Shown: one piece after another, positions 7,911 to 14,609 of the stretch
Numbering within the stretch: position 1 is the stretch's first letter
How the letters are laid out: each line of letters begins with the position of its first letter
From: Planctomycetota bacterium
Lineage (GTDB): Bacteria > Planctomycetota > Phycisphaerae > UBA1845 > Fen-1342
Length of the DNA: 36,787 nucleotides
Assembly: GCA_022574815.1 (NCBI GenBank)
Contig: JACZRH010000007.1
Coordinates: forward strand, 1 to 36,787
Reading direction: 5' to 3'
Notes under the pieces: model-generated
What the model was told of the DNA's origin: nothing
Database searches by the model: none
What the model saw: only the letters and a program-made list of their open reading frames with translations
Made by a program: the position numbers and the translations under genes

Positions 7911-9082
7911 GCCGCGCGCTGCGCGCCATTGGCAAACAACTTCGCTCCGTACTTGCGCCAGAGCCCGAGTGCAATGAGCGCCGTCAACCCAATCGCGCTG
8001 ACGAGGTCCACCCAGGACGGCGCCGTGCAACAAATGTCCGCGCGGGTTAGAGCCCGCGGCACAAACGCCCCGAGTGCGTAGACGCCGTTCGTCGCATACC
8101 CCGCCAGCAGCGAGCAAGCCGCGATCGACACCAGATAGACCAGCACGCCGCGTCGACCGAGAATCCGATGCAGCAGGACGACGGAAGCCGCGTTCGTCGC
8201 CGGCCCCGCCAGCAGAAAGACCAGCCCGGCACCCGGCGATAAGCCCTCGCTGATCAGCACGGCGATCATCGGCGTGGCGGCGGCGGCGCAAACGTACATC
8301 GGAATCCCCGCCACGAGCATGATCAGGGGCGCCCAGGCCGATCCCAACGCCACACGCAGCTCAAAGTTGGCCAGCGCGACGGCGATCACGCCTGCCGCGA
8401 GAAAGCCCGCCAGCATGTAGATGCCCAAATCTTCGAACATCTCAATCATTCCGAATCGCAGCGCATCGCGCAGCCGCCCGACGAAAGTCCGCTGCGACCC
8501 GACCGGCGGTTCCGCAGCGCCCGTTCCGCCGTTCCCACCCGCCTCCGACGCGCAGCCGCACGAGTTTTTGATTTCAACGACGGTCCCGCCGCAACACGAA
8601 GGTGCCGCCGGCGACCCGTCGTCGTGCGGTGAATGTTCCGAACTGCTCTCTGCGGCCAGTTCGCCCTTGCTGTCGCCCCAGAGGTTTTGCGCCACCCCCG
8701 CCGCCAATGCCGTGCTCACCGCCGCGAGCGGCCGGGCGACGGTCATAACGGGGTCCATCAAAGCGTAAGTGACGGCGATGGAATCGACCCCGGTTTCCGG
8801 CGTCGAGATGAGAAAGGCCGTCGTGGCGCCTTTTCCGGCGCCGCGCTTGCGCAAGGCGGCGGCAACGGGCACGACCGAGCACGAACACAATGGCAGCGGC
8901 GCCCCGATGGCCGCGGCCCGCAGGACCGCGCCGAAGCGCCGCGAGCCCAGCCAGCGCATCACGCGATCCAAGGGCAGAAAGGCGTGGATCAAGCCCGCGA
9001 TGACAAAGCCGACCAGCAGGTAGGCCGCCGATTGCAGTACCAGCGCCCAGGTTTGTTGCCAGATGTCCGCCAGCAGATCCAC
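7889..9082 (-). CDS. SO_0444-type metal efflux permease (DUF318/ArsP superfamily)
   Basis: The 397-residue polytopic membrane protein carries the hallmark PLCSCSVVP (64-71 region, with Cys66 and Cys68) inside the first membrane block and a second block with AGPATNAAS. The two four- to five-helix halves are joined by a hydrophilic loop rich in Cys and His (PSCCGG at 162-166, NSCGCAS at 173-179) that probably binds metal. Members of this type are annotated as Cu/Zn efflux transporters; relatives move organoarsenicals. The GTG start at 9082 follows the arsR-like gene by nine bases, with GAGG six bases upstream. The pairing with a CadC-like sensor favours Zn, Cd or Pb over arsenic, which is inference. 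Confidence 0.85.
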   Translation of the reverse strand: MDLLADIWQQTWALVLQSAAYLLVGFVIAGLIHAFLPLDRVMRWLGSRRFGAVLRAAAIGAPLPLCSCSVVPVAAALRKRGAGKGATTAFLISTPETGVDSIAVTYALMDPVMTVARPLAAVSTALAAGVAQNLWGDSKGELAAESSSEHSPHDDGSPAAPSCCGGTVVEIKNSCGCASEAGGNGGTGAAEPPVGSQRTFVGRLRDALRFGMIEMFEDLGIYMLAGFLAAGVIAVALANFELRVALGSAWAPLIMLVAGIPMYVCAAAATPMIAVLISEGLSPGAGLVFLLAGPATNAASVVLLHRILGRRGVLVYLVSIAACSLLAGYATNGVYALGAFVPRALTRADICCTAPSWVDLVSAIGLTALIALGLWRKYGAKLFANGAQRAAQRSAST

Positions 9083-9091
9083 GGTCCGCCT

Positions 9092-9487
9092 CTAGTCGTG
9101 TTGAACGTGATCGAGCACGAGTTCGACGATCCGGCCGACATGCTCGTCGTCGAGCCGGTAATACACCCTCTTTCCGTCGCGTTCGGGCCGCACGAGGCGT
9201 TCGGATCGCAGCAGCCGCAACTGGTGCGAGACGCCGGAGCGAGACACGCCCACGAGCGTGGCGATGTCACAGACGCAGAGGCGCTCCTCGAGCATCAGGG
9301 CCCGCACAATCTTCATGCGGGTCGGGTCGGCGAGGGCCTTGAGCGTCTCGGCGGCCCAGAGCAGCACGTCGCTGGGCTCGAGGCGCTTGTGTACGCGGCG
9401 GACGCGGGCGAGATCGACAATGTTCTCGGCGCACAGTTCGTCAAATGGTCGTTGCGACGCGCTCTGCGATCGGGCGGGTTTCACCAC
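9092..9487 (-). CDS. ArsR/SmtB-family metal sensor, CadC-like
   Basis: The 131-residue winged-helix repressor has both metal sites known from CadC. The alpha3 site LCVCD supplies Cys71 and Cys73, with a third Cys (Cys19) in an N-terminal arm. The alpha5 site is Asp114-x-His116-x10-His127-xx-His130, the spacing of CadC/SmtB, with His in place of the last Glu. The recognition helix is in VGVSRSGVSHQLRLL. Metal binding should release DNA and switch on the downstream permease. The start is GTG at 9487 or GTG at 9484; GGAG in the leader is four or seven bases away, so the second start is equally plausible. A TATAAC box (9501-9496) next to the operator makes the leader only a few bases long. Confidence 0.92.
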   Translation of the reverse strand: MVKPARSQSASQRPFDELCAENIVDLARVRRVHKRLEPSDVLLWAAETLKALADPTRMKIVRALMLEERLCVCDIATLVGVSRSGVSHQLRLLRSERLVRPERDGKRVYYRLDDEHVGRIVELVLDHVQHD

Positions 9488-9495
9488 GGGTCTCC

Positions 9496-9529
9496 GTTAT
9501 ACAAACATATGAGCAATTACTCATATGTT
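9496..9529 (-). promoter_or_regulatory. 12-2-12 operator and overlapping -10 box of the metal-efflux operon
   Basis: AACATATGAG (9504-9513) and CTCATATGTT (9520-9529) are perfect inverted repeats with a six-base centre. Read as 12-2-12 (9504-9515 / 9518-9529), 11 of 12 pairs match, the classical form of ArsR/SmtB operators (ATATGAnnA type). On the minus strand the -10 box TATAAC (9501-9496) abuts the operator, so the -35/spacer region lies inside it and a bound repressor would block RNA polymerase. This AT-rich block stands out in a GC-rich neighbourhood. Confidence 0.85.
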
Positions 9530-9710
9530 ACCACAAGAACGGCCCGCCGGCAAACGGGCTCGACGGGGTTTTCTGCCACGGCTCCCCCAAGGCCGGCGGA
9601 TCGAAATCGCGATTCCCGGACCTTGCCGGTCGGGGGCCGCCACGCATGGCATTTCCGCCGGCGTATCGCTATACTTCGCACCTTCCAAACGTTTCATCCA
9701 AGGCAGGCCT

Positions 9711-10181
9711 ATGGAACTTTCAAAGATACTCACGGAAGATCATGTTCGCGTGCCGCTCAGCGCAACCGACAAGTCCGCCGCCATCACGGAATTGATCGAC
9801 CTGCTGGCCGCGCAGGGCGGGTTGATCGATCGCGACGGGGCGCTCGACGCCGTCCTGAAACGCGAGGCCGAACGGACCACCGGCATCGGCTACGGCTTGG
9901 CGATCCCGCACGGGAAAAGCAATGGCTGCAAAGACCTGGTGATCGCCGCCGGCAAGCCGGCCGAGCCGATCGACTTCCAGAGTCTCGACGGGCGCCCGGT
10001 GACGTTCATCGTACTGCTGGTGAGTCCGCCGAATCAGACCGGGCCGCACATTCAGGCCCTCGCCAAGATCAGCCGGCTCATGAACATCGAGGAATTCCGC
10101 AACGCGGTGGACGCCGCCACGACCCCGGGCGCGCTGCACGCCGCCATCGCGACCTACGAGACCAACAACGCGTCCGGATAA
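9711..10181 (+). CDS. PTS EIIA-Ntr/fructose-type protein (PtsN-like)
   Basis: The 156-residue protein matches a whole PTS IIA domain of the fructose/nitrogen class: helix-strand start MELSKILTEDHV, then GIGYGLAIPHGKS, where His67 is the phosphorylated residue, and the closing region PPNQTGPHIQALAKISRLM. No EIIB or EIIC domain follows, so it is probably regulatory and receives phosphate from NPr/EI encoded elsewhere. The ATG at 9711 follows AAGG with 9 bases between. An upstream in-frame extension to 9525 shows no family similarity. A TATACT box at 9670-9675 is a possible -10, with no convincing -35. The next gene is a phosphatase 199 bases downstream; the gap holds a GC-rich stem (10246-10271) without a T run. 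Confidence 0.88.
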   Translation: MELSKILTEDHVRVPLSATDKSAAITELIDLLAAQGGLIDRDGALDAVLKREAERTTGIGYGLAIPHGKSNGCKDLVIAAGKPAEPIDFQSLDGRPVTFIVLLVSPPNQTGPHIQALAKISRLMNIEEFRNAVDAATTPGALHAAIATYETNNASG

Positions 10182-10380
10182 CCACTCGTCACTCCCCCAT
10201 CACGGCCCCCCTCCGCCAACGTCGGCCGGAATCCCCTTGAAAGACCCCGCGGCAGGTGGGCGCCCTGCGGGCCGCGTTCAGCGCTGTCCAAGTCGCGCGC
10301 CGGGCTAGCCGATTTGTACCCAAGCCGAGCTCCGTCGCGCTGTCGCGCAACGGACGCCGAGCGACGAAGGGAAGTGGGTC

Positions 10381-11640
10381 ATGCCGACGCCGCACGTACA
10401 GGTCATTCTCGCGGACGAGACCATTCCGGAGGCGCTGGAGACCGCTCTGCGCACCAGCGGCGTGTCGGCCAGTTTTCGCCCGCTGGACGACGCCATTCGT
10501 GACGGCCGTGTGCCTTCGGCGGACGCCTTTGTCGTGGTGGCGCCGGCGGATTCGCGCTCGATCAGGGCCGGTCTGAAGGTCCTCTTCAGCCGTCTCGCCG
10601 ACCGGCCGCGGGCCACGCTGGTGCTCAAATCGGACAACGGCTACATGCCGAAGATCGCCCATCCGCCGGTCCTGCCCGTCTCATTCGCGTGTGGGCTGGT
10701 GGCCGAGGAGTTGGTCGTGCGTCTTTCCACGATGCTGGAGATGAGCACGTCGCTCGAGTCGATGAGCCGCGCCGCCGCCGCCGGCCGGGCGACCGACGAA
10801 GCGTTCCAACGGCGGCAACGCGACCAGCTCCGTCTGGCGAGCCGGGTGCAGCGCGATCTGTTGCCCGCGCGCACGAGCACCTTTGGCCGCGTTCGTGTTT
10901 CGGCGGTGTTTCGCCCGGCCGACTGTGTCTCGGGCGATATCTACGATGTGCAACGCCTGGACGAAAAGCACATCGGCGTCGCGATCGCCGACGCCGCCGG
11001 CTCGGACATTCCCACGGCCCTGCTGACCGTCTTCATCAAGCGGGCGCTGCGCGGCAAGGAGACGCACGCGGACGGCTATCGGATCCTGCGCCCGTCCCAG
11101 GTGCTCGAGCGTCTCAACCGCCTGATCCTCGAGGCCGATTTGCCCACCTGCCCGCTTGTGTCGGTCAGTTACGCCGCCATCAACATCGAGACGCTCGAGG
11201 TTTCGCTGTCGCGCGGCGGCGGGCCGTATCCGATCGTTCGTCGTGCGAACGGAACGCTCGAGCCGCTTCAGCCCGCCGGCAGCATCCTGGGGGTCCTGCC
11301 CGACGCTGAATTTGAAGAGCAGAGTGCTCGGCTTCGACCCGGCGACACGCTGTTGCTCCATAGCGATGGGTTGGAGAGGGTATTCGCCCCCGACGAGTCG
11401 GCCGGCCCAACGGGCGTGGGGTTCGACCGCGATGCAAACGCCGGCGTGCCAACGGGCGGCGCAAGCTCGGCGACGAAGCAGGGCACGGAGACGCTGACTC
11501 GATCGACATGGACCGCCATGCTGCGCAAGGAAGGCGTCGAGGCGGCGCTCGAACAAGTCGCCAGCCGACACGAAATCCTGCAGCGGGTCGGCCATCCGGT
11601 GGATGATCTCACGGCGGTTGCCGTGCAAGTCAAGAGCTGA
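10381..11640 (+). CDS. SpoIIE/RsbU-type PP2C phosphatase with degenerate N-terminal receiver-like domain
   Basis: The 419-residue protein is a serine phosphatase of the RsbU/SpoIIE type, which normally dephosphorylates an anti-sigma-factor antagonist. A helical linker (LASRVQRDLLP) leads into the catalytic domain: SGDIYD with Asp186, IADAAGSD with Asp204, LLHSDGLE with Asp329 and HPVDDLTAV with Asp408/409, so the metal-binding aspartates are present. The usual GHG after the second Asp is GSD here. Residues 1 to about 105 look like an alpha/beta receiver domain (VQVILADET... FVVVAPADS), but no phosphorylatable Asp ends the third strand. An Ala/Gly/Thr-rich insert lies near 340-370. GGGAAG precedes the ATG. 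No anti-sigma or STAS gene adjoins it. Confidence 0.87.
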   Translation: MPTPHVQVILADETIPEALETALRTSGVSASFRPLDDAIRDGRVPSADAFVVVAPADSRSIRAGLKVLFSRLADRPRATLVLKSDNGYMPKIAHPPVLPVSFACGLVAEELVVRLSTMLEMSTSLESMSRAAAAGRATDEAFQRRQRDQLRLASRVQRDLLPARTSTFGRVRVSAVFRPADCVSGDIYDVQRLDEKHIGVAIADAAGSDIPTALLTVFIKRALRGKETHADGYRILRPSQVLERLNRLILEADLPTCPLVSVSYAAINIETLEVSLSRGGGPYPIVRRANGTLEPLQPAGSILGVLPDAEFEEQSARLRPGDTLLLHSDGLERVFAPDESAGPTGVGFDRDANAGVPTGGASSATKQGTETLTRSTWTAMLRKEGVEAALEQVASRHEILQRVGHPVDDLTAVAVQVKS

Positions 11641-11718
11641 GGCGGCCTCTCCGCGGTGCTTTCCGGAGGGTCGCGGTGCTCAATCGTGCTCGGCACGCCC
11701 GGGGCCGCGAACACGCGG

Positions 11719-11724
11719 TAAGAT
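11719..11724 (+). promoter_or_regulatory. -10 box six bases before a GTG start (leaderless type)
   Basis: TAAGAT lies exactly six bases before the GTG at 11731, so transcription would begin at or next to the start codon. No Shine-Dalgarno sequence is present and no clear -35 was found. A small perfect stem-loop (CGTGC-TCG-GCACG, 11685-11697) lies just upstream. Confidence 0.35.
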
Positions 11725-11730
11725 GATCGT

Positions 11731-12246
11731 GTGACTTCGCGATCAACTTGCGAGAACCCTCGGATTGCGTGCGACGCGATGTGTGCCGGACTGGCACGTT
11801 GGCTGCGCGTCTTCGGTGTTGATTCGTCCTACCAGCCGGGGATCAAGGATGCCGATCTCGTTCATCACGCGCTGCGCGAGCATCGGGTGGTCGTCTCCGC
11901 GGACGGCAAGCTGTTCGAGCGAAGGGTCTTTGTGACCGACGAGCTGGCCGGCCTGCGGTTGCCGGTCGGCCTGCGGCTGTACGACCAGTTTGGTTATGTC
12001 GTCAAGGGGCTCGGTCTGCACGCCGACGCCGCCCGCTGCGCGTTGTGCAACGGCAAGCTTCTGCCCGTTCAACGCACTGAGGTGGCTGATGTCGTGCCGG
12101 CGCGTAGCTTGATTTGGGCGCGCGGATTTCAATGTTGCTCGGATTGCGGCCACACGTATTGGGAGGGAACGCACTGGCGGCGGATTCGCGCGGTTCGAGA
12201 GAGCATTCTGGGGGCGAAATTCGGCGCGGCACGGAATCCGCGCTGA
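11731..12246 (+). CDS. Mut7-C (PIN-like) domain protein with zinc ribbon
   Basis: The 171-residue protein begins with IACDAMCAGLARWLRVFG (12-29), the signature start of Mut7-C domains (usually ADxMLGxLARWLRxxG), with Asp15 as a candidate catalytic acid. KDADLVHHALREHRVVVSADG holds the further acidic residues expected of a PIN-like nuclease fold. The C-terminal third is a zinc ribbon: CALCNG and CCSDCGHTYW. Mut7-C is the C-terminal part of the worm Mut-7 exonuclease protein; bacterial stand-alone forms are predicted RNA-binding or nuclease proteins without established roles. GTG at 11731 is preferred, since the next ATG (11779) would remove Asp15. No antitoxin-like gene lies next to it. Confidence 0.8.
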   Translation: MTSRSTCENPRIACDAMCAGLARWLRVFGVDSSYQPGIKDADLVHHALREHRVVVSADGKLFERRVFVTDELAGLRLPVGLRLYDQFGYVVKGLGLHADAARCALCNGKLLPVQRTEVADVVPARSLIWARGFQCCSDCGHTYWEGTHWRRIRAVRESILGAKFGAARNPR

Positions 12247-12312
12247 CGAAGCCCGCAACTGCAAGCCTTGCTGAGACCGGGACTTGTGGCGTGTTGGCGA
12301 TAGCAGCGGACT

Positions 12313-12338
12313 GGCGGATCGGGGAACCCGAGATCGCC
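12313..12338 (+). terminator. Stem-loop after the Mut7-C gene
   Basis: TCGGG-GAA-CCCGA (12319-12331) is extended by GGCG/CGCC (12313-12316, 12335-12338) across a small internal loop, giving nine GC-rich pairs. No T run follows, so it would be an atypical terminator or a processing site. Confidence 0.3.
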
Positions 12339-12355
12339 TGGGTGAGTGTTCAAGG

Positions 12356-12385
12356 TTGACGAGCGCCGTTGGCATCGACCACAAT
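12356..12385 (+). promoter_or_regulatory. Candidate promoter of the DNA methyltransferase gene
   Basis: TTGACG (12356-12361), an 18-base spacer and CACAAT (12380-12385, four of six) precede the ATG at 12425 by about 40 bases. Confidence 0.4.
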
Positions 12386-12424
12386 ACCGTCATACGGCCC
12401 AGGGCACGAAATAGAGTAGCGGGA

Positions 12425-13522
12425 ATGAAAACAGACACCATATATTGTACCGACGCTTGCGAGCAGCTTGAGCGAACTGATCCCGAATGGGTCGACCTGG
12501 TCTTCGCCGACCCGCCCTACAACATCGGTTACGTCTACGACAATTACCGAGACGACCTCAGCGACGAGAAATACGTGGAGTGGTCGCGGCGATGGATGTC
12601 CGCCTGCGCCCGGGCGCTCAAGCCAAACGGTTCCATCTACATCGCGATCGGCGACGATTTCGCGGCGGACCTGCGCATCATCGGGCGTGACATCGGGCTG
12701 CACCTGCGCAACTGGATCATCTGGCACTACACCTTCGGGCAGAACATGAAGAACAAGTTCTGCCGCTCGCACACGCACATCCTGTACTTCACCAAGCACC
12801 CGAGCGAGTTCACGTTCAACGACCGGCTGCTGCGCTTTCCCAGCGCCCGGCACACCGAGTACCAGGATCTGCGGGCCAATCCGCGCGGGCGGCTGCCTAA
12901 TGACGTGTGGGACGAGTTCCCGCGCGTCTGCGGGACGTTCAAGGAGCGCGACGGCGTTCACGGCTGCCAGATGCCCGAAGCGCTGCTCATGCGCATCATC
13001 ATGGCCAGCAGCAATCCGAAGGACGTTGTGCTCGACCCTTTCGTCGGCAGCGGCACGACCGCCATCGCCGCCCGCCGCCTCGGCCGGCAATACGTCGGCA
13101 TCGATATTTCCGAGACCTACGTGGAGCTCGCGCGAAAGCGCCTGGCGCGGGTGGACCACGAAATCCGCAACGACGATCGCACCGATTCCTGGCCCGAGTT
13201 GCACACGGAGATGCTGTTTCAGCTCTACCGCGAGACCAAGGTCTCCCTGGAGAACCTCCTGCCCAACCAGGTCGCGCTGCGCGTTATCGCCGCCTCACTC
13301 AGCGAACGGACGGGCGTGACCTATGACGCCGCGGCCGTCGAGCGACGGCTGTTCGAGTTGTCGAAGGACAAACGCTTCCCGAAGCTTCCGAACGACACCC
13401 GTTTCAAGCCGTGCAAGCATGTGACCAGCGAAGGCAAGCGCTACACGCGCGTCACGCATCGCCTGCGCGCCCGCCGGCAGCCGAAAGGCTCGCAGAATGG
13501 AGACGTTCGCCAAGCGATGTAA
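12425..13522 (+). CDS. Orphan beta-class DNA methyltransferase (N6-A/N4-C)
   Basis: The 365-residue protein has the catalytic motif IV DPPY at residues 29-32 (FADPPYNIGY) ahead of the AdoMet-binding motif I, DPFVGSGTT at 204-212. This order, with the recognition region between, defines the beta class, which includes the cell-cycle enzyme CcrM. DPPY suits adenine-N6 or cytosine-N4 methylation; the target sequence cannot be read. A C-terminal region of about 110 residues (PELHTEMLFQLYRETKVSLE... to the end) continues past motif I and ends in a basic tail. No restriction endonuclease gene is adjacent, so it may act in regulation rather than defence. The ATG at 12425 is chosen because the frame upstream shows no similarity. 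A small stem-loop (GCCGA-TAAG-TCGGC, 13528-13541) follows the stop. Confidence 0.88.
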   Translation: MKTDTIYCTDACEQLERTDPEWVDLVFADPPYNIGYVYDNYRDDLSDEKYVEWSRRWMSACARALKPNGSIYIAIGDDFAADLRIIGRDIGLHLRNWIIWHYTFGQNMKNKFCRSHTHILYFTKHPSEFTFNDRLLRFPSARHTEYQDLRANPRGRLPNDVWDEFPRVCGTFKERDGVHGCQMPEALLMRIIMASSNPKDVVLDPFVGSGTTAIAARRLGRQYVGIDISETYVELARKRLARVDHEIRNDDRTDSWPELHTEMLFQLYRETKVSLENLLPNQVALRVIAASLSERTGVTYDAAAVERRLFELSKDKRFPKLPNDTRFKPCKHVTSEGKRYTRVTHRLRARRQPKGSQNGDVRQAM

Positions 13523-13637
13523 CACCGGCCGATAAGTCGGCGATGGAGCGCAAGTCCGTACACCCGCGTACACGCCGGCGGATCGTCGATGTTCTCGTCC
13601 CGCCCGGTTGAATGTCCGCCGTCGCGCCGCCGATAGC

Positions 13638-13664
13638 GTAGTTGGCGTAGTTGGCGTCGTGGGC
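13638..13664. repeat. Short tandem repeat of a 9-base unit
   Basis: GTAGTTGGC occurs twice in direct succession (13638-13646, 13647-13655), followed by a degenerate third copy GTCGTGGGC. It lies in the 217-base gap between the methyltransferase and the DedA gene. No function is apparent. Confidence 0.5.
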
Positions 13665-13739
13665 AACTCTCGCCGTGGAATGTCCGTCTCCGCTCTTGCA
13701 GCCCGGCCCGCGACCTGCTTCAATTGGGCAGTTCAGGCG

Positions 13740-14561
13740 ATGCCGCGCTGCGGCGCGCGCCGCTCGGGAAAGAGTTTCGTGCGACCGATTTTAATCGCGA
13801 CACTGGTGCTGGGCTTCGTTGGTGTGGGGGGCGCGCCGATCGAAGCCTGGATGGGGCAGGCCTTCTATCCCACGCTCCTGCTGGTCCTGATCGTCGCAAG
13901 TTTGGGCATCCCCATTCCCGAGGACGTGCCGCTGATCGCGGCGGGCGTCCTGCTGAAGACCCACCCCGATGTCGGCACCTGGGCCGGAACACTTTTCATC
14001 GCCATGCTGGGGATCATGTCGGGCGACTTGGTGCTGTACTACGCCGGGAAAAAATGGGGCTCGGACGTCGTCACTCATCGCTTCGTGCGCTGGCTGATCA
14101 CGCCGCGGCGATTCCGCAAGACCTCCGCCAGTTTTCGCCGCTACGGGATGTGGTATTGCTTTTTCGGGCGCTTCATCATGGGCGTGCGCTCGGTCATGTG
14201 CATCACCGCCGGGGCGACGCGGTTTCCCTACTGGAAGTTCTTTATCGCCGATTGTTGCGGGGCGCTGCTGTCGGTGCCGTTCTTCGTCTGGCTGGGTTAC
14301 GTCTGTGCGGACATGATACCGACCCTCGAAGCGTACCTGACCGGCGTAAAGGGCGCACTGTTTCTCGCGGTGCTGCTCGTTGTGATCGGACTGGTGGTCA
14401 CCTACAGAGTGCGCAGCTACCGCCGCGGGCGGGCCGAACTCGGCGAAAGCGGCGACTTTTCCGACAAGCCGCGCGCCGCGGCCGTCGAGCGCGCCCCCGC
14501 GCCGAAAGGCCCTTCCGTCGGGAAAGCGTTGCGCAACCGGGCCATTCAAGCGAAGACGTAG
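13740..14561 (+). CDS. DedA-family membrane protein
   Basis: DedA/SNARE-associated proteins are inner-membrane transporters, some of which flip undecaprenyl phosphate or phospholipids. The 273-residue protein shows the re-entrant-loop motif GIPIPEDVPLIAAG, a second conserved stretch with GDLVLYYAGKKWG, and the family motif FFGRFIMGVRSVMCITAGA before the last helices. The C-terminal 45 residues are hydrophilic, rich in Arg, Ala and Pro. The ATG at 13740 fits the family; an in-frame extension to 13608 is not conserved. The gene ends 48 bases before the convergent nadB. Which lipid it moves is not evident. Confidence 0.85.
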   Translation: MPRCGARRSGKSFVRPILIATLVLGFVGVGGAPIEAWMGQAFYPTLLLVLIVASLGIPIPEDVPLIAAGVLLKTHPDVGTWAGTLFIAMLGIMSGDLVLYYAGKKWGSDVVTHRFVRWLITPRRFRKTSASFRRYGMWYCFFGRFIMGVRSVMCITAGATRFPYWKFFIADCCGALLSVPFFVWLGYVCADMIPTLEAYLTGVKGALFLAVLLVVIGLVVTYRVRSYRRGRAELGESGDFSDKPRAAAVERAPAPKGPSVGKALRNRAIQAKT

Positions 14562-14609
14562 ACCCTTCCTCCCTCCGGAATTCGGCGTACAGCGGCACTC
14601 TCGACCGGC

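Noticed and set aside
9542-9572. Hairpin GCCCG/CGGGC followed by four T
   Set aside because: No gene is transcribed into it on the + strand, and the T run is 9 bases from the stem.
8633-10240. 535-residue open frame on the + strand
   Set aside because: It crosses the permease, sensor, operator and ptsN-like genes in the wrong frame or strand; no recognisable domain.
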